Shown in pieces: positions 18,808-27,907 of a DNA stretch of 64,000 nt (positions within the stretch are counted from its first letter, which is position 1; the number at the start of each line of letters is the position of its first letter). The stretch covers positions 1 to 64,000 of the forward strand of contig NZ_VOPZ01000005.1 in NCBI RefSeq assembly GCF_010470665.1, in the 5' to 3' direction. This DNA is from Desulfovibrio sp. JC022 (GTDB lineage Bacteria > Desulfobacterota > Desulfovibrionia > Desulfovibrionales > Desulfovibrionaceae). The notes beneath the pieces were generated by a model that saw nothing but the letters and a program-made list of their open reading frames with translations, did no database searches and had not been told where the DNA came from. A program made the translations under genes and the position numbers.

Positions 18808-20189
18808 TGAAAATCAGCCGTATTTACCTGAAATTTTTTCTATCCTTCATGCTGGTGCTGATTGTCTCGGAACTGGCAATCTTCGGCCTGTTGCACATGT
18901 CATGGGAACAAAGCCCGCGCGTAAACCACATGGAACGCCAGATTTTCACAGTAAAAGACCTTGCAGAAATGGAACTGGGTACAGCGCACTTATCTCCCGA
19001 ATATGAAAGAAAAATACTTACCCCCCTCCTGAAGACTCTGGGAAACTCATTGCAGGCTGATATCTGGATTACCGGTCCTTATGGAGAAATAGTAGCTTCG
19101 TCGGGCTCAATGATCCCTGATATGTCAAAATTTAAGCAGGGAGAAACCGCCAAAACTAAAAGCGGGGCATACGTATATAAAAAACGTAATGACGGCATGA
19201 AAAGCGTATATGGAGTTTATACCGCCCAATTACCTGTGGGCTACCCCTTTACCTACCATCTCTTCCACTCATTTCGTAAGTTTGACGAAGAAATCTGGTT
19301 CATGCGCGCACAGATAGTGCTGACCATAATTGCCGCAATTTTCCTTATTCCTGTCTCAAGACGTGTAATCCGCCCACTTAGAAAACTGACTGCCTCAGCA
19401 TCCAGAATGGGAAAAGGAGACCTCAAGCAACGAGTTGAAATTAAAGGTAAAGATGAAGTTGCCGAACTGGGACAGGCCTTTAACAACATGGCTGAAGGGC
19501 TGGAAAAAATGGTAAAGTCAAGCCGGGAGCTGACTGCCAATGTTTCCCATGAGCTACGCAGTCCGCTGGCAAGAATGCGTATCTCCCTTGAAATGCTCAA
19601 AGAACGTATTGAAGACGGAAATACTTCCGGATGTGACAATTTCATTAACGGCATGCAATCTGAAATCACCCACATGGATAAACTCATCGGCAGGATCATT
19701 GAATTCTCCAAGCTGGATATGCAGAAACGTCCCGCACTGAATGAAACTGCCGACCTGAAAGGATTGATTGTCGATCTGCTGGAGCAATACAAATATATTG
19801 CAGACCGTAACAATCTCAACGTAACAACCGAACTTGCAGAGCTGAAACTTCCCAATTGCAACCGCAATGGAATCCGCATCATTATGGACAACATTCTGGG
19901 CAATGCTTTCAAATATACTGACCCAGAAGGCACAATCTCCGTTGATCTGGATGAAGATGGTGACAACGTATGCATCACTGTGACCAATACACACGCACCG
20001 TTACTGGAAGAAGATCTTGAAGAAATATTCAATCCGTTTCATCGCCTGAAGGCACAGGAAATTCCCGGATCAGGGTTAGGCCTTGCCGCTGCCAGAAAGT
20101 TGGTCCGCATTCATGGTGGAACTATTAAAGCTGAAAACAGCGCGCAGGGATTCAAAATTATAATGACTATCCCCACAAAACAAGTTTAA
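18807..20189 (+). CDS. Sensor histidine kinase, CpxA-like
   Basis: Membrane sensor of 460 aa. Helices at about 10-30 and 170-190 flank a periplasmic sensor of some 135 residues. A HAMP domain follows, then the H-box SHELRSPLARMR with the phosphorylated His near 249, the N-box NILGNAFKYT near 352, and GSGLGLAAARKLV near 420. It partners the upstream regulator by overlap and by domain type. The periplasmic ligand is unknown. Confidence 0.93.
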   Translation: MKISRIYLKFFLSFMLVLIVSELAIFGLLHMSWEQSPRVNHMERQIFTVKDLAEMELGTAHLSPEYERKILTPLLKTLGNSLQADIWITGPYGEIVASSGSMIPDMSKFKQGETAKTKSGAYVYKKRNDGMKSVYGVYTAQLPVGYPFTYHLFHSFRKFDEEIWFMRAQIVLTIIAAIFLIPVSRRVIRPLRKLTASASRMGKGDLKQRVEIKGKDEVAELGQAFNNMAEGLEKMVKSSRELTANVSHELRSPLARMRISLEMLKERIEDGNTSGCDNFINGMQSEITHMDKLIGRIIEFSKLDMQKRPALNETADLKGLIVDLLEQYKYIADRNNLNVTTELAELKLPNCNRNGIRIIMDNILGNAFKYTDPEGTISVDLDEDGDNVCITVTNTHAPLLEEDLEEIFNPFHRLKAQEIPGSGLGLAAARKLVRIHGGTIKAENSAQGFKIIMTIPTKQV

Positions 20190-20212
20190 CGGATAGAAAA
20201 AAGAAGGTTTTG

Positions 20213-20638
20213 ATGAGTATCACCCTGAGTTTCGAACTGGAAAATATCGACTGGCCCCAAATAGCTGAAATATTCGAAAAAGCCCCTCTCGGCACCCGTG
20301 ATCCTGAAAAACTGGCCCGAGCCGCAGCCAACAGCGAACTGGTCTGTTTTGCCAAGGACGGCGGCGAATTCATCGGCTTTGCCCGCGCTATCACTGACGG
20401 TGTATTTCAAGCAGTAATCTACGACCTCTGCATCCTCCCGGAATACCAATCCCACGGGCTCGGCAAGAAAATCATGACCGCCATGATGGAAAGGTTAGAA
20501 TCAATCAACATTATCCTCTTTGCCGTACCGGACAAAGAAGGATTTTATGAAAAACTCGGTTTCAAACCCATGCTCACGGCCATGGGTTGTTTCAAAGATG
20601 AAGAAGGAATGATTGAGCGGGGGTATTTGGAGGGGTAG
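20213..20638 (+). CDS. GNAT family N-acetyltransferase
   Basis: A 141-aa acetyltransferase. The acetyl-CoA binding motif A is visible as LCILPEYQSHGLGKKIM (about 75-91), with a conserved C-terminal GFYEKLGFKP (about 110). The ATG at 20213 follows AAGAAGG and is preferred over the TTG three bases earlier. The substrate is unknown. It may share transcription with the upstream kinase (24-base gap) and is followed by a strong terminator. Confidence 0.85.
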   Translation: MSITLSFELENIDWPQIAEIFEKAPLGTRDPEKLARAAANSELVCFAKDGGEFIGFARAITDGVFQAVIYDLCILPEYQSHGLGKKIMTAMMERLESINIILFAVPDKEGFYEKLGFKPMLTAMGCFKDEEGMIERGYLEG

Positions 20639-20687
20639 GAGTTAACATTACTCGAGTTAGAATTCGTTTATAAAGTCAAATTTATCC

Positions 20688-20726
20688 AAAAAATGGAACG
20701 AGACACGATTTCTCGTTCCATTTTTT
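20688..20726 (+). terminator. Terminator after the GNAT gene
   Basis: Perfect arms AAAAAATGGAACGAGA / TCTCGTTCCATTTTTT with a short loop. It insulates the RloAB pair from the genes upstream. Confidence 0.9.
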
Positions 20727-20741
20727 GTTTTTTTTCCATAT

Positions 20742-20756
20742 ATTGACTTTGTCAAT
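20742..20756. promoter_or_regulatory. Inverted repeat overlapping a -35-like element
   Basis: ATTGAC-TTT-GTCAAT contains TTGACT and lies about 38 bases before the rloA start. It could be both -35 box and operator; no good -10 was found at normal spacing. Confidence 0.35.
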
Positions 20757-20793
20757 GTGAGATTTTCACCCAAAACACACCATGGGATTAAAT

Positions 20794-22080
20794 ATGCTTT
20801 TAGAATTCAGTGTCGCCAATTTCCGGTCAATCGGGGAAGAGCAGACTTTATATATGCAGCCCGCCTTTAAGAGTAAGGATGAGGATCACAATATCCTTGA
20901 AACAGGTATTAGGCGTGAACCGCAGGCTTTGCCTGTTGTGGCTATTTTGGGGGCTAATGCTTCGGGGAAGTCTAATATTTTGAAGGCACTTGACACATTA
21001 CGACAAATCATTTCCATCTCTGCAAACAGAACTAAAAATGATAACTACTCAGATTACTCTTTTAAACTCAATCCTGACTACTCCCAAAAACCAACTATTT
21101 TCAAAATTAAATTCTTATCTTTTGGGAAGATATACACATACCATATAGAAATTACCCCTGAAGCAATCACTAAAGAAAATTTAACCGTTGTTAGCTCCGC
21201 AAAGGGTTCCAGAATTAAGACATTAATTAAGAGAGAAGGACAAAAAACAGAATTTCACAAATCCATATATCATAAAAAATCTTTTTTAGACTTGTGGTCA
21301 GCAGACTTGAACAAACAACAAACAGCGTTAGCATACTTATCTAATAAAGGTGAGGTAGATACTCTAGAGTCAGTTGTAGAATGGTTCTCTATAACAGGGT
21401 TAATCTCTCCTGATGCTAGAGCACATCTAGTCACAGCTAATACTATTATGCGACAAAATGAAAAAAAAGACCCAATACTAAAATATCTTCAAAATGCTGA
21501 CTTCAATATTTGCGATATAAAAATAACAAAAGGAAACACAGCAAAAGAAGACTTAACTGAGAAACAACGTGAACTGCTACAAGTAACAAATGGAAGATTT
21601 CACCCTGATTTAAAAACACACTTTGCTCACACAGACACAGAAGGAAAGATTATATACCTAAGTCTTGAAAAAGATGAATCCAACGGAACTAAAACATACT
21701 TTGCCTTAGCAAGCCTTATACTTTCAGCGCTACAAATTGGTGCTACTATGTGGATTGACGAATTAGATTTATCCCTACATCCCTATCTAATTCGAAGAAT
21801 TATTCAACTTTTTACAAACAAAGAAACAAACCCCAAAGGAGCTCAATTAATCTTCACAACTCACGACGTAACCGTCATGGATAAATCACTACTCCGCCCA
21901 GATGAAATTTATTTCACGGAGAAAGACAAAGAGACCTTCGAGACTAAGCTTTACAGCTTATCCGAATTCAAAGGGATGGGGAGTGTTTCTAAAAACGACC
22001 GAGGGGAAAAACTATATAAAGATTATCTGAATGGACGATTTGGAGCAGTGCCAGATGTAGACTGGGAGGGAGGCATTTAA
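20794..22080 (+). CDS. RloA/AbiLi-like AAA ATPase
   Basis: AAA15/21-type ABC-fold ATPase of 428 aa. MLLEFSVANFRSIGE at the start is the family N-terminus, which favours the internal ATG at 20794 over one 12 bases earlier. Walker A is GANASGKS (53-60), Walker B is MWIDELDLSLHP (near 318), and the H-loop is FTTHD (near 355). It overlaps rloB by one base. RloA-RloB pairs, called AbiL in Lactococcus, are found in defence islands and cause abortive infection. The middle part is clearly more AT-rich than its neighbours, suggesting transfer. Defence is inferred from the family. Confidence 0.85.
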   Translation: MLLEFSVANFRSIGEEQTLYMQPAFKSKDEDHNILETGIRREPQALPVVAILGANASGKSNILKALDTLRQIISISANRTKNDNYSDYSFKLNPDYSQKPTIFKIKFLSFGKIYTYHIEITPEAITKENLTVVSSAKGSRIKTLIKREGQKTEFHKSIYHKKSFLDLWSADLNKQQTALAYLSNKGEVDTLESVVEWFSITGLISPDARAHLVTANTIMRQNEKKDPILKYLQNADFNICDIKITKGNTAKEDLTEKQRELLQVTNGRFHPDLKTHFAHTDTEGKIIYLSLEKDESNGTKTYFALASLILSALQIGATMWIDELDLSLHPYLIRRIIQLFTNKETNPKGAQLIFTTHDVTVMDKSLLRPDEIYFTEKDKETFETKLYSLSEFKGMGSVSKNDRGEKLYKDYLNGRFGAVPDVDWEGGI

Positions 22081-22742
22081 TGGCCCGCCCTAAAAGACCA
22101 TCCAAATCCCTGCGCCGTAAAAAAGTTAATGTCCTGCTGGTTTGTGACGGACAAACTGAGCAGAACTACGCCAAGTTTGTTCTCAACGAGTGCCTTTCAT
22201 CTAAGAACAATCCCGTAGTAATCACACCTAAAACATTCACACTTGTAGATCAGGCTCTACGCTATATGGACCGCGACCCGAAAGATTTCGACGCGGTCCT
22301 TTTCTTACGCGACCTTGAAAACGATCAACTTTCGCAAACACAAATCAACAATTTAAAAGCTGAACTGGAGCAAATAACCAAACTCGGCAAAAAGAAAAAA
22401 GAAAAAAGGAAGTGGGCTGTTTTCTATAATTATCCGGCAATAGAAATCTGGTACGCACTGCACTTTTGCGACAAAATCAATGCCTGTAGAAATGCTGGTG
22501 ACTCTGAACGACAATTAAAAGCAGTCTTTTCCGCTTATGAAAAACCAATGCCACGCAATAAAAAAGAAGCTGAAGTGTTCTGCATAAACATGGATGATGC
22601 TATCAAGCGTAGCAAAAGTTTAAATATTACTGCCGCCCTCCCCTACGCCAACCAACTAAAATCCCACAAACCACTAACAAACCCTATGACCGAAATGCCC
22701 GAACTCATAGAGTTCATCAAAAAGGTCAAACCGATCTCATAA
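22080..22742 (+). CDS. RloB/AbiLii-like protein
   Basis: A 220-aa RloB-domain protein with a basic N-terminus (PKRPSKSLRRKK). The TOPRIM-like first strand is VLLVCDGQTEQNYA (18-31) and an acidic stretch FLRDLEND lies near 78. These acidic residues are the expected metal ligands of a nuclease, though Asp replaces the Glu usually found in the first motif. It is translationally coupled to the ATPase (TAATGG overlap). It is probably the effector of an RloAB/AbiL abortive infection pair; activity is not proven for this family member. Confidence 0.82.
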   Translation: MARPKRPSKSLRRKKVNVLLVCDGQTEQNYAKFVLNECLSSKNNPVVITPKTFTLVDQALRYMDRDPKDFDAVLFLRDLENDQLSQTQINNLKAELEQITKLGKKKKEKRKWAVFYNYPAIEIWYALHFCDKINACRNAGDSERQLKAVFSAYEKPMPRNKKEAEVFCINMDDAIKRSKSLNITAALPYANQLKSHKPLTNPMTEMPELIEFIKKVKPIS

Positions 22743-22757
22743 AAATTTCCACAAAGA

Positions 22758-22787
22758 AACTCCCGCCAGCCAAAGCCAGCGGGAGTT
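22758..22787 (-). terminator. Terminator of the trp operon
   Basis: AACTCCCGC / GCGGGAGTT arms with a 12-base loop. On the minus strand TTTCTTTG follows. It sits between convergent rloB and trpA. Confidence 0.8.
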
Positions 22788-22818
22788 CGCTACTCAATCT
22801 AATAAATTCCAATCAATA

Positions 22819-23589
22819 CTATTTCTTCCAAACCTTCATAAACTCAGCACTACTCTTGCCGGAATCAATGTGCTTGATAAGTGCGGAGCCGAAGACCGCC
22901 GCATCGACCAGCCCTTCGATTTCCTTAAGCTGCGAAGGCTCTTTGAGACCGAAGCCGAGAGCCACCGGAATATCAAAGACTTCCTGCGCCTTGGCGAGGC
23001 CGGTCTTGACTTCTTCGGGCAGGGAAACGGTGCCTCCGGTGGTACCAAGAACTGAGACGTAGTAGCAGAAACCGTTGCCGCCCTTGGAGTAGAGAGCCAT
23101 GCGTTCGGGTTCGGTATTGAGGCCTACCAGCGGGATGAGCGCGATGTCATGTTTGGCGAGTAGATCGCGGAATTCCACACCTTCCTCAAAAGGCAGGTCG
23201 GCTATGATCAGACCGTTAACCCCGGCAGCCTGTGCATCCTTGGCAAACTTTTCCAGCCCGTATTGCAGCACCGGATTGTAGTAGCCCATGAGCAGCACCC
23301 CGGCATCAATCTTGGCGCGGTGCTCGGAAAGTCCGGCCAGAATCCATTTCAGATTGATGCCGTCATCAAGGCACTTGAGAGAAGCGGCCTCGACCACCGG
23401 ACCGTCTGCCACGGGATCGGAAAACGGCATGCCTATTTCAATTACATCCGCACCGTTCTCGTCCAGTTCAAGGATTTCTTTCCAGAACTGCTCGCGGTTA
23501 GGATATCCACCGGGCAGGAACGGAATCAGTCCGATGCGCCCTTCAGCTTTAGCTTCATTAATTTTATCTGCAAGTTTGGTAATACTCAT
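22819..23589 (-). CDS. trpA: Tryptophan synthase alpha subunit
   Basis: Cleaves indole-3-glycerol phosphate to indole and glyceraldehyde 3-phosphate, passing indole to TrpB. The 256-aa TIM barrel shows the N-terminal GLIPFLPGGYP, the catalytic-Glu segment VIEIGMPFSDPVADGP (about residues 41-56) and GFGLKEPSQ near 215. The start at 23589 follows AAGGGG and removes a 15-residue upstream extension that would overlap the trpB stop. It lies 13 bases after trpB and is the last gene of the operon. Confidence 0.95.
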   Translation of the reverse strand: MSITKLADKINEAKAEGRIGLIPFLPGGYPNREQFWKEILELDENGADVIEIGMPFSDPVADGPVVEAASLKCLDDGINLKWILAGLSEHRAKIDAGVLLMGYYNPVLQYGLEKFAKDAQAAGVNGLIIADLPFEEGVEFRDLLAKHDIALIPLVGLNTEPERMALYSKGGNGFCYYVSVLGTTGGTVSLPEEVKTGLAKAQEVFDIPVALGFGLKEPSQLKEIEGLVDAAVFGSALIKHIDSGKSSAEFMKVWKK

Positions 23590-23602
23590 TTTATATTTCC
23601 CC

Positions 23603-24781
23603 TTATTGACCATGTTCGGCGAGATAATCTTCAAGAATACCCATGTCCTTGTCGCCGCGACCGGACAGGTTGACTATGACGTTTGCATCTTTGGGAATGG
23701 AATCCCGGTTCTCCAGCACCCATGCCACGGCGTGGGAACTTTCCAGCGCGGGCAGAATGCCTTCCTTGCGGCAAAGCATCTGAAATGCATTAAGTGCCTG
23801 ATGATCATTAACCGTGCCGTACTGGGCGCGACCGGATGCGTGCAGATGCACATGCTCAGGACCTACGCCGGGATAATCAAGACCGGGGGCAATTGAATGT
23901 GACGGCAGGATCTGCCCTTCTTCGGTCTGGAGCAGCAGGGTGTTCATGCCGTGCAACACACCGGGGGTTCCCAGATTGATAGGTGCGGAGTTGGTGCAAC
24001 CCGGTTCCCCGGTTCCCGCAGCCTCAACGCCCACAATCTTGACTGATTCTTCCTGCACAAATTCATGGAACATGCCGATGGCATTGGAGCCGCCGCCCAC
24101 GCAGGCTACTACCATATAAGGAAGCTCGCCTGTTTTTTCCTTGAACTGGGCCTTGGCTTCACGACCGATAACAGCCTGAAATTCACGCACCAGCAGCGGG
24201 AAAGGATGCGGTCCCGCAGCAGTGCCGAAGCAGTAATGAGTGGTCTGCTGCGCTGCAATCCATTTACGCAGGGCGGCGTTAATAGCGTCCTTGAGAGTCT
24301 GTGTGCCGGATTCAACAGGCACACACTTGGCACCGAGAAGTTCCATACGCCGAACGTTATGAGACTGACGTTTCACATCCAATGCGCCCATATAAATTTC
24401 ACAGTCCAGATCGAGCAGCGCGGCTGCGGTTGCAGTCGCCACGCCATGCTGTCCGGCACCTGTTTCGGCCAGCAGCATGGGTTTGCCCATCATTTTTGTC
24501 AGCAGGGCCTGCCCCACGGTGTTGTTGACTTTATGCGCTCCGGTATGGGCGAGATCTTCACGTTTGAGCCAGAGGTTAAAGCCCAGATCACGGGAGATAT
24601 TTGCGCAATGGGTAAGCGCGGTGGGACGGCCCACGAAATCCTGCAAAAGGCGGGCGAACTCCTGCTGGAATTCAGCGGATTTCATGATCTTTTCCATGGC
24701 CTCTTCAAGCTCAAGCAGCGGCGGCATGAGCAGTTCAGGTACAAACTGTCCGCCGAAATCTCCAAAATATCCTCTTTTCAT
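23603..24781 (-). CDS. trpB: Tryptophan synthase beta subunit
   Basis: PLP enzyme joining indole and serine. The 392-aa protein has RGYFGDFGGQFVPELL at the N-terminus, the PLP-lysine motif HTGAHKVNN near residue 82-90, the glycine-rich phosphate loop GGGSNAIG near 230 and GRGDKDM near the end. It is TrpB1-type by length and N-terminus. It lies downstream of an intergenic palindromic element that separates it from trpF. Confidence 0.97.
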   Translation of the reverse strand: MKRGYFGDFGGQFVPELLMPPLLELEEAMEKIMKSAEFQQEFARLLQDFVGRPTALTHCANISRDLGFNLWLKREDLAHTGAHKVNNTVGQALLTKMMGKPMLLAETGAGQHGVATATAAALLDLDCEIYMGALDVKRQSHNVRRMELLGAKCVPVESGTQTLKDAINAALRKWIAAQQTTHYCFGTAAGPHPFPLLVREFQAVIGREAKAQFKEKTGELPYMVVACVGGGSNAIGMFHEFVQEESVKIVGVEAAGTGEPGCTNSAPINLGTPGVLHGMNTLLLQTEEGQILPSHSIAPGLDYPGVGPEHVHLHASGRAQYGTVNDHQALNAFQMLCRKEGILPALESSHAVAWVLENRDSIPKDANVIVNLSGRGDKDMGILEDYLAEHGQ

Positions 24782-24802
24782 AATCTTATCCTTATTTTAT
24801 AT

Positions 24803-24884
24803 GCCTTCGGCGACCCTGCCGGGGGCCTTAAACCCTTTTGAAAAAGGGTTTAAGAATCCCAAAACTTTTTATTAGGCTTCGCCG
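24803..24884 (+). repeat. Intergenic palindromic element, copy A
   Basis: About 82 bases starting GCCTTCGGCGACC and ending TAGGCTTCGCCG. The core hairpin is TTAAACCCTTTT / AAAAAGGGTTTAA. It lies between trpF and trpB, inside the trp transcription unit. Confidence 0.8.
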
Positions 24885-24904
24885 TGTTATGTGGCAATTT
24901 ATTT

Positions 24905-25522
24905 CTAACGATTCATGACCGCAAAAGCCGCGCCCAGTTTATTTTTATCTTTTTTACCCGGCTCTGATTCCACTCCGGAATTCAGATCAACACCGTTCGG
25001 TTTTGCTGTGCTCAAGGCATCTGACAGATTCTCTGCGGAAAGCCCTCCAGCCAAAAGCCATGGAACCGGGATGGTTACATCTTTAAAAACATTAAATGCC
25101 ATTGCTACCCCATGTCCGCCGCCGGATTTACCGGCATCAAAGAGCATGTAGGCGCAGTGGGGAGCGAAGCGGTCGATATCCGCCTGAAGTTCTTTCAGCG
25201 ACTCATATTTCTGCGGCCAAAGCACTTTAATTACCCGCTCTTTGCCCACGGCCTTGCAGAATTCTTCATTCTGACCGCCATGCAGTTGCGCAAAATCAAG
25301 ATTACCGTTTTTTAAGATTTCGATCACTTCCGCTACGCTTTGCTTGACGAACACGCCTACTTTTTTTGCACCCTCAGTTTTGATGGAACGAGCAAAGTCT
25401 GCGCCCACATTGCGCGGGCTGGACGGATGGAAAATGAATCCGAGAAAATTTGCACCCAACTCTTCACACATGGCTGCATCTTTTACGGATGTCATTCCGC
25501 AAACCTTAACCAGCAAACTCAT
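24905..25522 (-). CDS. trpF: Phosphoribosylanthranilate isomerase
   Basis: Amadori rearrangement of phosphoribosylanthranilate to CdRP. The 205-aa barrel has KVCGMTSVKDA (catalytic Cys8), LGFIFHPSSPR near 27, LLFDAGKSGGG near 130 with the catalytic Asp, and LAGGLSAENL near 157. The C-terminus ends KKDKNKLGAAFAVMNR, slightly unlike common forms. It overlaps trpC by four bases. Confidence 0.95.
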   Translation of the reverse strand: MSLLVKVCGMTSVKDAAMCEELGANFLGFIFHPSSPRNVGADFARSIKTEGAKKVGVFVKQSVAEVIEILKNGNLDFAQLHGGQNEEFCKAVGKERVIKVLWPQKYESLKELQADIDRFAPHCAYMLFDAGKSGGGHGVAMAFNVFKDVTIPVPWLLAGGLSAENLSDALSTAKPNGVDLNSGVESEPGKKDKNKLGAAFAVMNR

Positions 25523-26310
25523 GAACGACCTCCCTTAACCAGGGCGGCAAGCTTGGCCTGCGGGTCCGGGCTGGACATAATTGATGTGCCGATGAGCACA
25601 GTATCATAACCCAGTTCATTCATCTGTGCGCAGTCCTCAGGCTCACTGATTCCGCTGGCACAGATCCATATTTCGCCCTCTTCCTTGAGCTTAATGAACT
25701 CAATGGAACGATTCATGTCGATGCTAAGGTTATCGAGATCGCGGTTGTTAATCTGAATAATCCGCGCCCCGGCCTGCTTGGCCCGTTTGAGATCTATATC
25801 ATCAAAAGCTTCCACCACCGCATCCAAGCCAGCAGCATGGGTTTGCTCAATCATCTCCTTGAGATAACCGTCATCCTCGAACATGCGTACAATGATCAGC
25901 AGTGCCGACGCCGGGGTAGCCAAAGTCTGCTCAATCTGCATCAGGTCGGTAAGGAAATCCTTGCGCAGCATGGGCAATCCGCTCGGTTTAATCTCATCAA
26001 GATAGCTCAAATTACCCTTGAAGTACTCCTCTTCGGTAAGAACGGAAATAGCCGAAGCACCTCCGGCAGCGTACATCTTGGCAACATCTGCCGCGCTCAG
26101 CCCAAGGTTGATGTCACCCTTGGACGGGGAAGCACGCTTGTACTCGGCAATGACTTTCAGCCCGTTTTCATCGCGGCGGATGGCATTAGCAAAGGAAAGT
26201 CGCTCGCCCGCATAAAGGGTAAACATTTTCCCTCCGGCCTGCGTCTGAGCCTTCATACGGGCGAGCATATCGAGTTCTGCCTGTTTTGCTTTTCTGAATT
26301 TATCAAGCAT
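25519..26310 (-). CDS. trpC: Indole-3-glycerol phosphate synthase
   Basis: Ring closure of CdRP to indole-3-glycerol phosphate. The 263-aa barrel has the motif VIAEYKRASPSKGDIN (near 53-68, catalytic Glu and Lys), LRKDFL near 115, INNRDL near 187 and ASGISEPED near 219. It is not fused to TrpF, unlike the E. coli enzyme. It overlaps trpF and lies three bases after trpD. Confidence 0.96.
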   Translation of the reverse strand: MLDKFRKAKQAELDMLARMKAQTQAGGKMFTLYAGERLSFANAIRRDENGLKVIAEYKRASPSKGDINLGLSAADVAKMYAAGGASAISVLTEEEYFKGNLSYLDEIKPSGLPMLRKDFLTDLMQIEQTLATPASALLIIVRMFEDDGYLKEMIEQTHAAGLDAVVEAFDDIDLKRAKQAGARIIQINNRDLDNLSIDMNRSIEFIKLKEEGEIWICASGISEPEDCAQMNELGYDTVLIGTSIMSSPDPQAKLAALVKGGRS

Positions 26311-26313
26311 GGC

Positions 26314-27303
26314 CTAGCATTCCTTGTCCACGCCTTTGGCGACCTTGGCTTTGGCTTTTTCCATGCCCTCAGCAAGGGAAACACCATCCAGAATTGATAT
26401 GGCTGCGCCAAGATTCAGGGCCACCATATCGAGCATGGCCTGCGGGGCGGTGCCTTTCAGCACTTTCCGAATAGCCGCCAATGCGTCGGGACGATCTTTA
26501 ACCGCCACATCTTCGGGTTTGGCTGTTGCAAATCCGTAAGCAGCGGGATCAATCTGTACTTCAGTCAGTTTGCCGCCTTCAACCAGAATGGCTTCGTTCA
26601 CGCCGAACGGGGTAAGCTCGTCAAAATTACCCGCACCGTGAATAACATAAGCTTTTTCCACATTGGTCAGTACCAGCACTTCAGCCATAAGCCGCAGAAT
26701 CTCCGGCCTGCCCACGCCCAGAATCTGGTGGGTGGGACGAGCGGGGTTCAGCAGGGGGCCCATGAGGTTAAACAGGGTCGGAATTCCCAATTCTTTACGG
26801 ATCGGAGCAATTTTTCCAAAGGCCGAGTGGTAATTGGGGGCAAACATGAACACAAACTTGTCTCGCAGCAACACATCGCGGGCTTCATTCACTGTAGTGC
26901 CCAGCGAAACACCCAGATCTTCCAGCACGTCAGCACTCCCGCAAGAAGAAGAAACCGCCCTATTGCCATGTTTGGTAACCAGATAACCCATATCGGCCAG
27001 ATAAATAGCTACAGCGGTTGAACAGTTAAAACTATTGGAGCCATCGCCGCCTGTGCCGCAAGTATCAATGCACGAACTATTAATGCCTTTAATCAACTTG
27101 GCTTCACGCAGGGCCGCGCGTACGCCCGCAGCAACTTCAACAGCGGTCTCACCTTTGGTTCGCAGTCCCATGAGCAGTGCTCCGGCCTGCGCGTTAGTCA
27201 TGTCGCCGGAAAAAAGTTCTTCGAAAACCGCATCAGCCTGCTCAGTGGTCAAGTCCTGACCAGACGACAGAGCGGTCAGGGCTTCGCTTATAATCTGTGA
27301 CAT
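26314..27303 (-). CDS. trpD: Anthranilate phosphoribosyltransferase
   Basis: Transfers the phosphoribosyl group of PRPP to anthranilate. The 329-aa protein has the PRPP loop [14 protein letters not shown] near 85-98, [15 protein letters not shown] near 113, and the second-metal DE motif NFDELTPFG near 225. It is a stand-alone enzyme, not fused with the glutaminase. Confidence 0.96.
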   Translation of the reverse strand: MSQIISEALTALSSGQDLTTEQADAVFEELFSGDMTNAQAGALLMGLRTKGETAVEVAAGVRAALREAKLIKGINSSCIDTCGTGGDGSNSFNCSTAVAIYLADMGYLVTKHGNRAVSSSCGSADVLEDLGVSLGTTVNEARDVLLRDKFVFMFAPNYHSAFGKIAPIRKELGIPTLFNLMGPLLNPARPTHQILGVGRPEILRLMAEVLVLTNVEKAYVIHGAGNFDELTPFGVNEAILVEGGKLTEVQIDPAAYGFATAKPEDVAVKDRPDALAAIRKVLKGTAPQAMLDMVALNLGAAISILDGVSLAEGMEKAKAKVAKGVDKEC

Positions 27304-27334
27304 TTTTTTATCCTTCTATATATAATGATAGAGT

Positions 27335-27907
27335 TTAAATCTTTCCGTCCAGAAAGTTCTTTAAGAGCTTCGGTCCATCCGGGCTGAGGATTGATTCCGG
27401 GTGGAACTGCAATCCGGCCCAAGGACGATCTTTGTAACGCAAGCCCATGACTTCATCCTGATCAGTCCATGCGGTAAGTTCCAGCTTGTCCGGTGCTTCA
27501 TCCACGTTGACTACAAGGGAATGATAACGGCAGACGTTGAACGGATTATCCAGTCCACTGAAAATCCCTTCATTTTTGTGATGAATATCGGAAGTTTTGC
27601 CGTGCATGATCCGCCCGGCTCTCACCACTGGTGCTCCGGCAAAATGGCCCAAGGTCTGATGACCGAGGCAAACGCCAAGTACGGGAATTTCCTTGGGCAG
27701 CCGGGATAGGAATTCAAGAGAAAGACCTGCGTTTTCCGGGGTACTGGGACCGGGGGAAAGACAGACCCGCTCCAGCTTACCGGACTCGGCCAGTTCGAGG
27801 ATTTCCTCGCGATCATTGCGCAGCACCAGCGGGTCAGCACCAAGCTGCTGGAAAGCCTGCACCAGATTGAAGGTAAACGAATCAAAATTATCCACGAGTA
27901 AAAACAT
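27335..27907 (-). CDS. trpG: Anthranilate synthase glutaminase subunit
   Basis: Class I glutamine amidotransferase of 190 aa that supplies ammonia to TrpE. LLVDNFDSFTFNL begins the protein; the nucleophile elbow is GVCLGHQTLG (Cys near 80) and the catalytic His-Glu pair is in LQFHPESI near 170. The start at 27907 follows GGAGG and lies inside the end of trpE (20-base overlap), indicating coupling. A longer in-frame start inside trpE is rejected. Confidence 0.96.
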   Translation of the reverse strand: MFLLVDNFDSFTFNLVQAFQQLGADPLVLRNDREEILELAESGKLERVCLSPGPSTPENAGLSLEFLSRLPKEIPVLGVCLGHQTLGHFAGAPVVRAGRIMHGKTSDIHHKNEGIFSGLDNPFNVCRYHSLVVNVDEAPDKLELTAWTDQDEVMGLRYKDRPWAGLQFHPESILSPDGPKLLKNFLDGKI

